Below are positions 26,041 through 35,475 of a DNA stretch of 64,000 bases, in pieces (position 1 is the first letter of the stretch; the number at the start of each line of letters is the position of its first letter). Source of the DNA: Staphylococcus sp. KG4-3 (lineage in GTDB: Bacteria; Bacillota; Bacilli; Staphylococcales; Staphylococcaceae); the NCBI RefSeq assembly GCF_033597815.2, contig NZ_CP166245.1, forward strand, positions 1,302,001 through 1,366,000, read 5' to 3'. The position numbers and the translations under genes are program-made. The notes beneath the pieces are model-generated. The model made no database searches. It worked only from the letters and a program-made list of their open reading frames with translations, and was not told the origin of the DNA.

Positions 26041-26310
26041 ATGGCAAAGAAATCAAAAATAGCGAAAGAACAAAAAAGAGAACAATTAGTAGAAGCATAT
26101 TATGAGTTACGTAAAGAATTGAAAGCTAAAGGTGATTATGAGGCTTTAAGAAAATTACCAAGAGATTCATCACCTACAAGATTAACGCGTCGTTGCAAAG
26201 TTACTGGGAGACCAAGAGGTGTATATCGTAAATTTGGAATGTCACGTATTGCTTTACGTGAACATGCACATAAAGGGCAAATCCCAGGTGTTAAAAAAGC
26301 AAGTTGGTAA
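26041..26310 (+). CDS. rpsN: 30S ribosomal protein S14, zinc-independent type
   Basis: An 89-residue S14 ([28 protein letters not shown] ... [40 protein letters not shown]). It lacks the CxxC-x(n)-CxxC zinc ribbon of the short 61-residue form, so it is the alternative that can replace the zinc-binding S14 when zinc is scarce. The Zur box over its start region supports this. The ribosome site is taaggag. Confidence 0.96.
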   Translation: MAKKSKIAKEQKREQLVEAYYELRKELKAKGDYEALRKLPRDSSPTRLTRRCKVTGRPRGVYRKFGMSRIALREHAHKGQIPGVKKASW

Positions 26311-26500
26311 TTTAAGACTTAAGTCCATTTACATTTAGTTTAAAACAATGTATATTATCTATTGGTAAAGATAAATAAAAAGTTATTGTTCGGGAATTTT
26401 GGTAAATATAACTATTATTCTCCATATAATTATTGAATACATCATGAAAATCTTACCATTAAATAAATGTTTTATTAAAAATGTTAGGGGTTTGTTAACA

Positions 26501-27478
26501 ATGAAGATTTTTGATTATGAAGATATCCAACTAATACCGAATAAATGTATTGTAAATAGTCGTTCTGAATGTGACACGACAGTTCAATTTGGTCCAAAAA
26601 GTTTTAAATTACCAGTCGTTCCAGCAAATATGCAAACAGTAATGAATGAAGAATTAGCTGAATGGTTTGCTGAAAATGATTATTTTTATATTATGCACAG
26701 ATTTGATGAAGCGGCACGTATCCCATTTACAAAGAGAATGCATGAAAAAGGTTTGATTGCATCAATTTCTGTAGGTGTTAAAGAACGTGAATTTGATTTT
26801 GTAGAGCAATTAGCTAATGAAAAAATAATTCCAGATTATATTACAATTGATATCGCACATGGTCATTCAGATTCTGTAATCAATATGATTAAACATATTA
26901 AACAACATATTCCTGAAGTATTTGTAATCGCAGGTAATGTTGGTACTCCAGAGGGCGTACGCGAATTAGAAAACGCTGGCGCAGATGCTACCAAAGTTGG
27001 TATCGGACCAGGAAGAGTTTGTATAACTAAGATTAAAACAGGATTTGGTACAGGCGGTTGGCAATTATCAGCATTAAATCACTGTAGTAAAGCGGCAAGA
27101 AAACCAATTATTGCTGATGGTGGTATTAGAACGCATGGTGATATTGCTAAATCTATACGCTTTGGTGCATCTATGGTTATGGTTGGATCATTATTTGCTG
27201 CGCATGAAGAGTCACCTGGTGAAACAGTGGAATTAGATGGCAAACTATATAAAGAATATTTCGGTAGCGCCTCTGAATTCCAAAAAGGTGAACATAAAAA
27301 TGTAGAAGGTAAGAAAATGTTTGTTGAACACAAAGGATCATTATCTAATACATTGATTGAAATGCAACAAGATTTGCAAAGTTCAATTTCATATGCGGGT
27401 GGCACTGACCTTAAATCATTAAGAAAAGTGGATTATGTAATTGTAAGAAACTCAATTTTTAATGGTGATAGAGACTAA
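26501..27478 (+). CDS. guaC: GMP reductase
   Basis: A 325-residue enzyme of the IMPDH/GMPR family that turns GMP into IMP with NADPH, linking guanine to adenine nucleotide pools. The catalytic cysteine is Cys174 in [11 protein letters not shown], with [18 protein letters not shown] before it and [29 protein letters not shown] for phosphate binding. It lacks the CBS domains of IMP dehydrogenase. The ATG at 26501 gives the usual [13 protein letters not shown] start and has taggggt ahead; 34 upstream in-frame codons are leader. No purine riboswitch was recognised in the leader. Confidence 0.97.
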   Translation: MKIFDYEDIQLIPNKCIVNSRSECDTTVQFGPKSFKLPVVPANMQTVMNEELAEWFAENDYFYIMHRFDEAARIPFTKRMHEKGLIASISVGVKEREFDFVEQLANEKIIPDYITIDIAHGHSDSVINMIKHIKQHIPEVFVIAGNVGTPEGVRELENAGADATKVGIGPGRVCITKIKTGFGTGGWQLSALNHCSKAARKPIIADGGIRTHGDIAKSIRFGASMVMVGSLFAAHEESPGETVELDGKLYKEYFGSASEFQKGEHKNVEGKKMFVEHKGSLSNTLIEMQQDLQSSISYAGGTDLKSLRKVDYVIVRNSIFNGDRD

Positions 27479-27498
27479 TATATTAGTAGGTGTAAAAA

Positions 27499-28512
27499 AT
27501 TAGAAAATTATTTTTGTATGTACTTACTTTCTTAGTAGTTATTCTTGTCCTACCAATCAAAGAAACAGAACCAATGATTACAGTACAACAGCAATTAAAG
27601 GATAAAGTTGCTGATTGGTCTTCATCAAAAACAACTAATGAAGATGCGTTGAAAGTACCAAGTAAACAAGAATTTGCAGTTAACAATATTCAAATGAATA
27701 TGACTAAAGACGCTGTAGAAGAAAAGCTAGGGCGTTCCCAACGTGTCTCATCAAATGAATATGGTACAAATTGGCACACGTATTATTCGGATGGTTATAG
27801 AGGGTTTGTGATGGTTAGTTATATAGATGATAAAGTAAATGCGCTATATAGTAACCAAAACGTTATATCATCAAAATCAAAAATTAAATATGGCACACCT
27901 AAAGACAAGGTAAGGGACCGTTTAGGTAAACCTATTACTGATAAGCAAAAAGGGCATGTGAAATTTGATGTTCAAGATGATGAATTTGATAATTTTCATA
28001 AAGACAAAATATACACAACAGCTTTTTATGATAAACATGAGAGCAATAACTTAACAGCACTATTACAAGTTAGTGAAAAAATGGAAAACCGATTACAACA
28101 ACAATATGGCGCACCATCTGAGGGATTAGCACAAAGCTTTGAATTGCAAAACTTTGATTTAGTTAATTCAGAACGAGTACAGCATGAGTTAGAGCCACTT
28201 AAATATTCTACTGGTATTTCTGAGACGGCTAGAAAACACAGTAAAGATATGGCTGAACATAATTATTTTGATCATAATAATTTATCAGGCGATACTCCAT
28301 TTGATCGTATGGAAGCTGACGGACACAATTTTAATGCAGCAGGTGAAAATTTGGCATATGGTCAAACAAGTAGTATTTATGCTCACCAGGGCTTAATGAA
28401 TTCATTAGGACACAGAAAGAATATTCTTAAGAAAGAATTTAATACGCTTGGTGTAGGTGTTGACTTTAATAAAAATCGTCAGCCTTATTGGACAGAAAAT
28501 TATACTGGATAA
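27499..28512 (+). CDS. CAP (SCP/PR-1) domain protein with CAP-associated N-terminal domain
   Basis: An export-type protein with a hydrophobic N-terminal segment (LYVLTFLVVILVLP), a CAP-associated domain (about 45-190, with the repeated motif IQMNMTKDAVEEKLG and IKYGTPKDKVRDRLG) and a C-terminal CAP domain (about 220-337) carrying ARKHSKDMAEHNYFDH, AAGENLAYG and SLGHRKNIL. The family is found outside or on the cell surface; its role in staphylococci is unknown. The start is unusual: no ATG/GTG/TTG has a ribosome site, but ATT at 27499 lies six bases after gtaggtg and adds the basic IRKLF start that a signal peptide needs. TTG at 27514 is the conventional alternative (332 residues). Confidence 0.8.
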   Translation: MRKLFLYVLTFLVVILVLPIKETEPMITVQQQLKDKVADWSSSKTTNEDALKVPSKQEFAVNNIQMNMTKDAVEEKLGRSQRVSSNEYGTNWHTYYSDGYRGFVMVSYIDDKVNALYSNQNVISSKSKIKYGTPKDKVRDRLGKPITDKQKGHVKFDVQDDEFDNFHKDKIYTTAFYDKHESNNLTALLQVSEKMENRLQQQYGAPSEGLAQSFELQNFDLVNSERVQHELEPLKYSTGISETARKHSKDMAEHNYFDHNNLSGDTPFDRMEADGHNFNAAGENLAYGQTSSIYAHQGLMNSLGHRKNILKKEFNTLGVGVDFNKNRQPYWTENYTG

Positions 28513-28565
28513 TGTTTAAGGTTTGTTGTTTGAGGGTATCTGTTATCATGTGAGGATGAAAAGTT

Positions 28566-28661
28566 ATGACAACAAACAAAAAAGATAAAACAGAAGATAT
28601 ACTTGAAAAAGTAAAAGATGTTTTAGAGAAAAAAGATGAAAAAAGAGAGGGTGCGCGATGA
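28566..28661 (+). CDS. Small highly charged protein, 31 residues
   Basis: MTTNKKDKTEDILEKVKDVLEKKDEKREGAR: a Lys/Glu-rich amphipathic helix of 31 residues. A gagg site lies ten bases ahead of the ATG, and the stop codon sits inside the terminator stem that follows. It lies between the CAP gene and lexA. Support is the ribosome site and the adjoining terminator; no family is recognised. Confidence 0.5.
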   Translation: MTTNKKDKTEDILEKVKDVLEKKDEKREGAR

Positions 28662-28678
28662 GCGCATCCTCTTTTTTT
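28645..28678. terminator. Bidirectional terminator between the small ORF and lexA
   Basis: Stem gagggtgcgc / gcgcatcctc (one G-U), loop gatga, followed by seven T; A-rich on the other side so it can also end lexA. Confidence 0.85.
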
Positions 28679-28707
28679 GAGAGTGTTAGCATTAGTCGAA
28701 ATATCAA

Positions 28708-29331
28708 TTACATTTCTCTAAATAATCCAACCACTTTTCCTAATACAGTTACATTATCAAGATAAATTGGTCCCATTGTACTATTTTCCGGTTGCAAACG
28801 ATAACGAGTTTTTTCTTTATAGAAACGCTTAACAGTCGCTTCATTCTCTTCTGTCATCGCAACGATGATATCTCCGTTCTCTGCAATAGTTTGACTTCTA
28901 ACGATAACTTTATCTCCATCAAGAATACCAGCTTCAACCATACTGTCACCAACAACATTTAAGATGAATATATCGCTATTATGTGTTGAAGTGAAATGTT
29001 CTGGTAATGGGAAGTATTCTTCAACATTTTCAACCGCAGAAATAGGTACGCCCGCAGTTACTTTCCCTATAACAGGAACGTGGATTGTTTCTTCCATATT
29101 AATTGATTCACCTAATTGCTCTGACACAATTTCAATGGCACGAGGTTTAGTTGGATCTCTTCTAATATAACCTTTTTCCTCTAATCTAGATAAATGGCCA
29201 TGGACTGTTGAACTAGAGGCTAATCCAACAGCTTCTCCAATTTCTCTAACACTTGGCGGATACCCTTTGGATTGGACGGTTTGCTTGATATATTCAAAAA
29301 TTTCATTTTGTCGTTTAGTTAACTCTCTCAT
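28708..29331 (-). CDS. lexA: SOS repressor LexA
   Basis: A 207-residue repressor of the DNA-damage response. The winged helix is in [16 protein letters not shown] ... [23 protein letters not shown]. The self-cleavage site is Ala93-Gly94 in [10 protein letters not shown], with the serine/lysine pair Ser130 (VGDSM) and Lys168 (ATVKRF). ATG at 29331 is chosen (aggga six to ten bases ahead); an in-frame GTG nine bases upstream overlaps that site. It diverges from sosA, and three LexA boxes occupy the gap, so it represses itself and its neighbour. Confidence 0.98.
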   Translation of the reverse strand: MRELTKRQNEIFEYIKQTVQSKGYPPSVREIGEAVGLASSSTVHGHLSRLEEKGYIRRDPTKPRAIEIVSEQLGESINMEETIHVPVIGKVTAGVPISAVENVEEYFPLPEHFTSTHNSDIFILNVVGDSMVEAGILDGDKVIVRSQTIAENGDIIVAMTEENEATVKRFYKEKTRYRLQPENSTMGPIYLDNVTVLGKVVGLFREM

Positions 29332-29361
29332 AATAGGCACTCCCTAATTTAATTTGACTTA

Positions 29362-29401
29362 ATTATAGCATGATTATAGCATTTTTACAAACGTTTGTTC
29401 G
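29362..29401 (-). promoter_or_regulatory. lexA promoter with LexA box
   Basis: On the minus strand TTGTAA (29385-29390), 17-base spacer, TATAAT (29362-29367), with a second TATAAT at 29373-29378. The LexA box CGAACAAACGTTTG (29388-29401) overlaps the -35. Confidence 0.85.
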
Positions 29402-29409
29402 TTTTGTTG

Positions 29410-29459
29410 TTGACATAGAACAGACGTTCTGATAAAGTAACTATACAAACAAATGTTCT
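29410..29459 (+). promoter_or_regulatory. sosA promoter with two LexA boxes
   Basis: TTGACA (29410-29415), 17-base spacer, TAAAGT (29433-29438). LexA box AGAACAGACGTTCT at 29417-29430 fills the spacer, and CAAACAAATGTTCT at 29446-29459 covers the transcript start. Confidence 0.85.
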
Positions 29460-29473
29460 AGGAGTGGTTATAA

Positions 29474-29707
29474 ATGATGAAGAACTATAAATCGCAAATA
29501 AAGTCTTATATTATAGTGTTAACGGTGACAATGGTACTTTGCGCCTTGTTTATATTAAGTGCACACAATAGTGCGAATTCAGAACAGACGTACGAAATGA
29601 CTGACCATCAAATGACAAGTCAATCAGTAAATGGCGAACAGAGTAATAATGAAACTAAACTACAAAGCGAACAAACTTCACAGCAAGTGATGGCAGCTGT
29701 TCACTAA
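29474..29707 (+). CDS. sosA: SOS-induced cell-division inhibitor SosA
   Basis: A 77-residue membrane protein: basic N-terminus (MMKNYKSQIKSY), one membrane span (about 12-32, IIVLTVTMVLCALFILSAHNS) and an extracellular polar tail rich in Ser, Gln and Glu ending in VMAAVH. This matches SosA, the staphylococcal counterpart of YneA, which blocks division during the SOS response and is removed by proteolysis. It has taggagtgg ahead; a second ATG directly follows the first. It diverges from lexA under two LexA boxes. Confidence 0.93.
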   Translation: MMKNYKSQIKSYIIVLTVTMVLCALFILSAHNSANSEQTYEMTDHQMTSQSVNGEQSNNETKLQSEQTSQQVMAAVH

Positions 29708-29766
29708 TAGTTTTTTAGTGGCGTGAACTTTAGTGAATGTAAATGTTAATATAATGGTGTTTTTGT

Positions 29767-29798
29767 GAGCGAAACAATTTAGTTTCGTTCATTTTTTT
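29767..29798 (+). terminator. Terminator of sosA
   Basis: Stem gagcgaaac / gtttcgttc (one G-U) with a 6-base loop and seven T. Confidence 0.85.
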
Positions 29799-29836
29799 GT
29801 TATATTTTTCTATATCAATAATATCGGAGGTTTATT

Positions 29837-30085
29837 ATGGCTGATAAAGACGGTGTAGATTTACAACGTATAAATGAATTAGCAAAAAAGAAAAAAGAAA
29901 AAGGCCTGACTGAAAAAGAAGCTAAAGAACAATCTAAATTGAGAAAAGCTTACTTAGATTCATTTAGAGAAAAATTTAAGCAGCAAATTGAAAGTACAAG
30001 AGTCATAGATCCTGAAGGAAACGATGTAACGCCTGATAAAGTGAAAAATATATTAGATTCTAAAAATAAAGAAGATAAAAACTAA
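29837..30085 (+). CDS. UPF0291 (YnzC/DUF896) family protein
   Basis: An 82-residue helical protein of the UPF0291/YnzC family: LQRINELAKKKKEKGLTEKEAKEQSKLRKAYLDSFR is the conserved helical hairpin. RVIDPEGNDVTPDKVK is the usual C-terminal part. In Bacillus the relative ynzC lies in the yneA SOS region, which parallels its place next to sosA here. Function unknown. The ribosome site is cggagg. It precedes tkt by about 75 bases. Confidence 0.9.
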   Translation: MADKDGVDLQRINELAKKKKEKGLTEKEAKEQSKLRKAYLDSFREKFKQQIESTRVIDPEGNDVTPDKVKNILDSKNKEDKN

Positions 30086-30161
30086 ATCAATTTTTTGTTA
30101 AATAGATACCAAATAAGGTATAATAATATAGAAACTTGCTAGAAGAAAGGAAGTCATTTAG

Positions 30162-32150
30162 ATGAATAAAGAAAAAGATCAATTAGCGGTAGATACGATT
30201 AGAGCGCTAAGTATCGATGCAGTTGAACAAGCAAATTCAGGACACCCTGGATTACCAATGGGCGCTGCTCCTATGGCATACACATTATGGACACGTCACT
30301 TGAATTTTAATCCCCAATCAAAAGATTTCTTTGACAGAGATCGTTTTGTATTATCAGCTGGACATGGTTCTGCGCTATTATATAGCTTATTACATGTTTC
30401 AGGTAGTTTAGAATTAGAAGAATTAAAAGAATTTAGACAATGGGGTTCTAAAACACCAGGACATCCTGAGTTCAAACACACTGATGGTGTAGAAGTTACA
30501 ACTGGTCCACTTGGACAAGGTTTTGCTATGTCTGTTGGTATGGCTATGGCTGAGAAGCATTTAGCAGGTAAATTTAATAAAGAAGATGCTAAAGTTGTTG
30601 ACCATTACACATATGTTCTTGCTTCAGATGGTGACTTAATGGAAGGTATTTCTCACGAAGCAGCTTCATTAGCAGGACATAACCAATTAGACAAATTGAT
30701 TGTTTTATATGATTCAAATGATATCTCATTAGATGGAGATTTAAATAAAGCTTTTTCTGAAGATGTTAAGGGTCGTTTTGAAGCCTATGGTTGGAAACAC
30801 ATTTTAGTTGAAGAAGGTAATGATTTAGACGCAATTGATAAAGCGATTGAAGAAGCTAAATCTCAAAATGTACCAACAATTATTGAAATTAAAACAATTA
30901 TTGGTTATGGTGCGCCTAATAAACAAGCTTCACATGGTGTTCACGGTGCGCCTCTTGGTGAAGACGAAAGAAAATTAGCGCTTGAAAACTATGGTTTAGA
31001 TCCTGAAAAACGTTTCAATGTTCCAGAAGAAGTTTATGAAATTTTCCAACAAAGTATGTTGAAACGCGCTAACGAAAAAGAAGAAGCATGGAATAAACTT
31101 GTTGAAGAATATAGTAATAAATACCCTGAATTAGCTAAAGAATTTAAATTGGCTATCAGTGGTAAATTACCAGAAAACTATAGAGATGAGTTACCACACT
31201 TTGAAGCTGGACATAGTGGTGCTTCACGTGCTGACTCTGGTGAAGTAATTCAAACTTTAAGTAAAACTGTACCTTCATTCTTTGGTGGTTCAGCTGACTT
31301 AGCTGGTTCAAATAAATCTAATGTCAAAGATGCAACAGATTTTGATAAAGATACACCAGAAGGTAAAAATATTTGGTTTGGTGTTCGTGAATTTGCAATG
31401 GGCGCTGCAGTAAATGGTATGGCTGCACATGGCGGTTTACACCCTTATGGTGCAACTTTCTTCGTGTTCAGTGACTACCTAAAACCAGCATTACGTCTTT
31501 CAGCAATCATGGGATTAAATTCAACGTTTATCTTCACACATGATTCAATTGCAGTTGGTGAAGACGGTCCTACACATGAACCGATTGAACAATTAGCTGG
31601 TTTACGTGCCATCCCAAACATGAATGTTATTCGTCCAGCGGATGGTAACGAAACTCGTGTAGCTTGGGAAGTAGCATTAGAATCTGAAAATACACCAACA
31701 TCACTTGTTTTAACTCGTCAAAATCTTACTACTATGGATTTACCAAAAGAAACTGTAGAAGAAGGCGTACGTAAAGGTGCGTATGTAGTATTTGAATCAG
31801 ACAAAGAGCCAGAATTCTTATTATTAGCTACTGGTTCTGAAGTTAACTTAGCAATTGAAGCGGCTAAAGATTTAGAGGCACAAGGTAAAGGTGTACGTGT
31901 TGTTTCTATGCCAAACTGGAATGCGTTCGATCAGCAAACTGATGAATATAAAGAATCAGTAATTCCATCATCAATTACTAAACGTGTAGCAATTGAAATG
32001 GCTTCGCCACTTGGTTGGCATAAATATGTAGGCACTGAAGGTAAAGTTATCGGTATCGATGGTTTCGGTGCTAGTGCGCCTGGAGACTTAGTTGTTGAAA
32101 AATATGGCTTCACAAAAGAAAATGTATTGAATCAAATTCAAACATTTTAA
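30162..32150 (+). CDS. tkt: Transketolase
   Basis: A 662-residue thiamin-diphosphate enzyme that moves two-carbon units between sugar phosphates in the pentose phosphate pathway. Motifs include the N-terminal SGHPGLPMG, the thiamin-binding GDGDLMEG-like segment [14 protein letters not shown] followed by N, the pyrimidine domain with [20 protein letters not shown] and [21 protein letters not shown], and a normal C-terminal domain. The start has aaaggaag ahead. It stands alone, followed by a strong terminator. Confidence 0.98.
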   Translation: MNKEKDQLAVDTIRALSIDAVEQANSGHPGLPMGAAPMAYTLWTRHLNFNPQSKDFFDRDRFVLSAGHGSALLYSLLHVSGSLELEELKEFRQWGSKTPGHPEFKHTDGVEVTTGPLGQGFAMSVGMAMAEKHLAGKFNKEDAKVVDHYTYVLASDGDLMEGISHEAASLAGHNQLDKLIVLYDSNDISLDGDLNKAFSEDVKGRFEAYGWKHILVEEGNDLDAIDKAIEEAKSQNVPTIIEIKTIIGYGAPNKQASHGVHGAPLGEDERKLALENYGLDPEKRFNVPEEVYEIFQQSMLKRANEKEEAWNKLVEEYSNKYPELAKEFKLAISGKLPENYRDELPHFEAGHSGASRADSGEVIQTLSKTVPSFFGGSADLAGSNKSNVKDATDFDKDTPEGKNIWFGVREFAMGAAVNGMAAHGGLHPYGATFFVFSDYLKPALRLSAIMGLNSTFIFTHDSIAVGEDGPTHEPIEQLAGLRAIPNMNVIRPADGNETRVAWEVALESENTPTSLVLTRQNLTTMDLPKETVEEGVRKGAYVVFESDKEPEFLLLATGSEVNLAIEAAKDLEAQGKGVRVVSMPNWNAFDQQTDEYKESVIPSSITKRVAIEMASPLGWHKYVGTEGKVIGIDGFGASAPGDLVVEKYGFTKENVLNQIQTF

Positions 32151-32173
32151 TTTATGTAACTAAGCTTAATTTG

Positions 32174-32209
32174 TTGGTATGAGAGCCTAGGTTCTCATAC
32201 CAATTTTTT
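32174..32209 (+). terminator. Terminator of tkt
   Basis: Perfect 11-bp stem ttggtatgaga / tctcataccaa with an 8-base loop and six T. Confidence 0.88.
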
Positions 32210-32358
32210 ATTTTTAGAAATAAAAATATACTTATATTTACAAAGTTAATTTTTAATTGGTATAATACATAAGTCGAAACGCTATATTAATTGAGTTGCT
32301 CTTGAAAAGGGGCACTAATTTTAGTAAAATTCATTAGGATAGGAAAGTGGGTGAAACA

Positions 32359-32598
32359 ATGGCAACTTGGTTAGCAATATTATTAATCGTGTTAGCACTA
32401 ATTCTAGGATTAGTCGGTGGATTTTTCCTTGCAAGAAAATATATGATGGATTATCTTAAAAAGAACCCACCAATTAATGAAGAAATGCTACGTATGATGA
32501 TGATGCAAATGGGTCAAAAACCATCTCAAAAGAAAATTAATCAAATGATGACGATGATGAATAAAAATCAGGAAGACGCTATGAAGAAAAAGAAATAG
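32359..32598 (+). CDS. UPF0154 (YneF) family membrane protein
   Basis: A 79-residue protein of the UPF0154/YneF family with one N-terminal membrane span ([28 protein letters not shown]) and a Met-rich basic tail with [28 protein letters not shown], the conserved signature. ATG at 32359 gives the usual MATWLA start; the gtgggtg before it serves as ribosome site and includes the longer in-frame GTG. Function unknown, conserved after tkt in Bacillus and Staphylococcus. Confidence 0.9.
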   Translation: MATWLAILLIVLALILGLVGGFFLARKYMMDYLKKNPPINEEMLRMMMMQMGQKPSQKKINQMMTMMNKNQEDAMKKKK

Positions 32599-32609
32599 CG
32601 CATAAATAA

Positions 32610-32656
32610 AGGGCTGACAGCTACTTATATTGAGTAGTTGTTAGCCCTTGTTTTTG
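32610..32656 (+). terminator. Terminator of the YneF-like gene
   Basis: 16-bp stem agggctgacagctact / agtagttgttagccct with G-U pairs, followed by tgttttt. Confidence 0.85.
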
Positions 32657-33181
32657 TCTGTGGTTGACTTATATGGAGTATGCTTTTGATTTTTACTTAT
32701 AACAAAAGGCAAGGCTATAACGCATAGGGATAAGTTGCTATATTTCGGTGCATTTAGGTTCGTTGGTTGTTAATAAAATCAATTTCCAAAGTTGGTATAT
32801 TAGTTTCAATAATCAGTTTAATGATATATATATATGGATTATCTAATTTACTGTTTCTAAAATAACTTTTTCGATTTTTACTTTTTGATTACACAAGTTT
32901 TCGTAAGAAAATAGATAAAAATATCATTACACTGTTTATAATTTATATATTTACATGGCGTTTGTTTTGAAAATAACCTTTTACTTAAAATTGAGTGAGC
33001 TTATATATGAATTTTTAGATTGATTTTGAATAAGTAATATGAATAATATCGGTTAAATATTCTTGCATATAGAAGAGTAAATAATAAAATGATGTTTTGA
33101 TGTTTTTTTAATTAAAAGTATTGGTATTAAGTTTATATAATATTATATCTGAATTAATTTATTTAAATATTCAGAAAATAA

Positions 33182-33209
33182 TTGATTCTAAAATGTGGTT
33201 TGTTATAAT
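33182..33209 (+). promoter_or_regulatory. Promoter of the 61-residue ORF
   Basis: TTGATT (33182-33187), 16-base spacer, TATAAT (33204-33209), 25 bases before the start codon. Confidence 0.6.
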
Positions 33210-33234
33210 ATATATATAAGGGAGGTATCGATAA

Positions 33235-33420
33235 GTGAAGGATGCTTATGACATGGAAGATAAAGAAGTACTTGATCGACTAGCAAATATGCATATTAAC
33301 TTTCCGACCGATGAGGCATTTAAGAAATATCATAATGCGATGCAAATTCATGATATGAATTATCTTAGATACACTTTAAATGATGCATTATCGACATGTA
33401 ACCAGACACATGCTTTTTAA
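33235..33420 (+). CDS. Uncharacterised protein, 61 residues
   Basis: A 61-residue soluble protein (KDAYDMEDKEVLDRLANMHINFPTDEAFKKY...LRYTLNDALSTCNQTHAF). The helical, acidic pattern with a late CNQTH is not one I can assign. GTG at 33235 has gggagg ten bases ahead, and a promoter and a strong terminator frame it, so it is very likely a real monocistronic gene. A short CcdC-like membrane gene follows. Confidence 0.65.
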   Translation: MKDAYDMEDKEVLDRLANMHINFPTDEAFKKYHNAMQIHDMNYLRYTLNDALSTCNQTHAF

Positions 33421-33427
33421 ATAAAAG

Positions 33428-33474
33428 TACGATAAGATGAGCTTTTAAAAAGGCTTATCTTATCGTATTTTTAT
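33428..33474 (+). terminator. Terminator of the 61-residue ORF
   Basis: Stem tacgataagat-gagc / ggct-atcttatcgta around an A/T loop, followed by five T. Confidence 0.85.
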
Positions 33475-33666
33475 TTGTGCTCATCTATGATATTCGATTG
33501 AACTGCAATTATTTTCTTAGTAATTTAAAAAATACTAAGATATAATATATGTGCTATTGGTTAATAGTAAATAAAAATGGACGTACAAATACTGATTATT
33601 ATTTATTTAAATGATATACTAACCAAAGTGAATATCATCTTGTAGAAACTTAAAGTAGGTGTAAGC

Positions 33667-34134
33667 ATGTTGTATTTAATATTTTCCATTGTATTTGCAT
33701 TTCTAATGGGAATAGGTGTTATAATTGTGCGAATGAAAGCACAACACTTTCCAGTAAATGAAAAGAAAATTATATTACCTCCTTTTTTTATGGCGACAGG
33801 GGCACTAATGTACGTTGTTCCATATTTTAGGTTAACAGGTTTTGAGATAGTAGAATGTATTATTCTAGGTGTTTTATTTTCTACAATTCTAATTTGGACA
33901 TCTAGGTTTGAAACACAAGGTAGTGAAATTTATATGAAACGTTCAAAAGCCTTTCCTATAATTCTTATAACATTACTTTTAGTACGTACAATAATTAAAA
34001 TTTTTATAAGTAACCAGATAGATCCTGGCGAAATTGCAGGAATGTTTTTTCTACTTGCTTTTTGTATGATTGTACCTTGGCGTTTAGCGATGTTATACAA
34101 ATATAAAAAGGTGAAAAGAACTTTAATTCAATAA
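33667..34134 (+). CDS. CcdC-like membrane protein (DUF1453)
   Basis: A 155-residue membrane protein with about four to five spans. The pattern IIVRMKAQHFPVNEKKIILPPFFMATGALMYVVPYFR is that of the CcdC/DUF1453 family; ccdC in Bacillus lies beside cytochrome c maturation genes but its role there is not essential. No cytochrome genes are adjacent here. It has gtaggtg ahead of ATG. It is followed by a hairpin that lacks a good T run. Confidence 0.8.
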   Translation: MLYLIFSIVFAFLMGIGVIIVRMKAQHFPVNEKKIILPPFFMATGALMYVVPYFRLTGFEIVECIILGVLFSTILIWTSRFETQGSEIYMKRSKAFPIILITLLLVRTIIKIFISNQIDPGEIAGMFFLLAFCMIVPWRLAMLYKYKKVKRTLIQ

Positions 34135-34142
34135 GTTATACA

Positions 34143-34175
34143 CGAGGCTGGGACAAATTAATTGTCTCAGCCTTA
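34143..34175. repeat. gaggctgggac-type hairpin repeat
   Basis: Stem aggctgggaca / tgtctcagcct with one wobble, loop aattaat, no T run. The same sequence type recurs at 43861-43894. Confidence 0.65.
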
Positions 34176-34313
34176 ATCATTAAATAATCATTGTCTCAAG
34201 CAATACTTTTATCCATATCGACTCTAGCAATCTAAATAGGGATAGGTTACGAAATTTTATAATATAAGATTACTTCATTTTTAATATGCTAAAAGTATAA
34301 TATAATAAAATAA

Positions 34314-34327
34314 CGAACGAACGTTCT
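34314..34327 (+). promoter_or_regulatory. LexA box upstream of sbcD
   Basis: CGAACGAACGTTCT fits CGAACNNNNGTTYG in 13 of 14 places and lies 17 bases before the sbcD start, just after TATAATATAAT (34295-34305). Confidence 0.85.
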
Positions 34328-34344
34328 TGAAAGGGAGTGTTGAA

Positions 34345-35475
34345 ATGAAGATTGTACATACAGCGGATTGGCATTTAGGTAGAATTTTAAATGGCAAGTC
34401 ATTGTTAGAAGATCAATCATACATATTGGAACAATTTATTGAAGCGATGCGAGAAGAAAGACCTGATGTAATTGTCATTGCCGGAGATTTATATGACACG
34501 AGTTATCCTAATAAAAATGCGATTCAATTATTGGAGCATACGATTGATACCTTGAATCTTGAAATGAAAATTCCATTAATTTTAATTAGTGGTAATCACG
34601 ATAGTAAAGAAAGATTGAATTATGGTGCTAAGTGGTTTGAAAAATCGAATATGTATATCCGCACGCGTTTGAATGATATGCAAAATCCTATTTCAATAGA
34701 TGGTGTAGATTTTTATACACTGCCCTATGCAACAATTAATGAGATGCAATACTACTTTGATAATGAAGAAATTGAAACACATCAACAGGCACTTGGATAT
34801 GCTTTGAATCAAATGAATGAAGTGATTAATAAACATAGAATAAATATGTTCATAGGTCACTTAACAGTGCAAGGTGGCATACGTTCAGATTCTGAGAGAC
34901 CATTAACTATTGGTACGGTAGAATCAGTAGAAGAGAAGATGTTTCAGCAATTTGATAGAGTATTATTAGGGCATTTACATCACCCATTTAGTATTGAATC
35001 AAAATTTATAAATTATAGTGGGTCTATATTACAATATTCATTTTCGGAAGTGAATCAGCCTAAAGGTTATAGAGTGATTTCAATAAATGAAAATGATATA
35101 AAAGATAAGTTTACACCTTTGAAACCGTTAAGACAACTGGAAGTTATAGAAGGTGATTACGAGGATGCAATACAAGAAAAGTTAAAAGTTAAAAATAAAG
35201 AAAACTATATACATTTTAAATTAAAGCATATGTCACATGTGAATGATCCAATGATGCATTTAAAGCAAATTTATCCAAATACTCTAGCATTAACTAACCA
35301 AACCTTTGAATTTAATACATCGATGCATCACGAAAATATAGAAATACAAAAACTTGATGACGGGGCTATTATAGATAATTTTTATCAAAGCATAACAGAT
35401 GAAAAATTAACAACTAACCAAAAAGAAAAAATTGAGTATGTTATGCGTACAATATTAGAAGGAGGCTCTAAATAA
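34345..35475 (+). CDS. sbcD: Exonuclease SbcD (Mre11-like)
   Basis: A 376-residue metallophosphoesterase, the nuclease subunit of SbcCD that opens DNA hairpins and cuts protein-blocked ends. Motifs: HTADWHLGR (metal-binding Asp/His), [22 protein letters not shown] and GHLTVQGG...GHLHHPF. ATG at 34345 has aagggag ahead; a TTG at 34327 in frame is inside the LexA box. Its stop abuts the sbcC ATG, so both are translated together. The LexA box implies induction by DNA damage, as reported in S. aureus. Confidence 0.96.
   Translation: MKIVHTADWHLGRILNGKSLLEDQSYILEQFIEAMREERPDVIVIAGDLYDTSYPNKNAIQLLEHTIDTLNLEMKIPLILISGNHDSKERLNYGAKWFEKSNMYIRTRLNDMQNPISIDGVDFYTLPYATINEMQYYFDNEEIETHQQALGYALNQMNEVINKHRINMFIGHLTVQGGIRSDSERPLTIGTVESVEEKMFQQFDRVLLGHLHHPFSIESKFINYSGSILQYSFSEVNQPKGYRVISINENDIKDKFTPLKPLRQLEVIEGDYEDAIQEKLKVKNKENYIHFKLKHMSHVNDPMMHLKQIYPNTLALTNQTFEFNTSMHHENIEIQKLDDGAIIDNFYQSITDEKLTTNQKEKIEYVMRTILEGGSK

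Larger units (their letters stand above)
32599..33234. other. 636-base AT-rich gap after the YneF-like gene
   Basis: Apart from the terminator at 32610-32656 and the promoter at 33182-33209, I see no ORF with a ribosome site and no clear long stem. The stretch is very AT-rich with scattered TATA repeats (for example 32824-32834). A small RNA cannot be excluded. Confidence 0.5.

Noticed and set aside
26311..26500. Purine riboswitch ahead of guaC
   Set aside because: No three-helix core with the conserved loop sequences was found; only AT-rich leader and a gacttaagtc palindrome.
26399..26500. N-terminal extension of GuaC from GTG 26399
   Set aside because: The 34 extra codons lack a ribosome site and are absent from the family; [11 protein letters not shown] is the usual start.
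32820..32840. Tandem TATA repeat as microsatellite switch
   Set aside because: Only a few dinucleotide units in an AT-rich gap, with no gene close enough to be affected.
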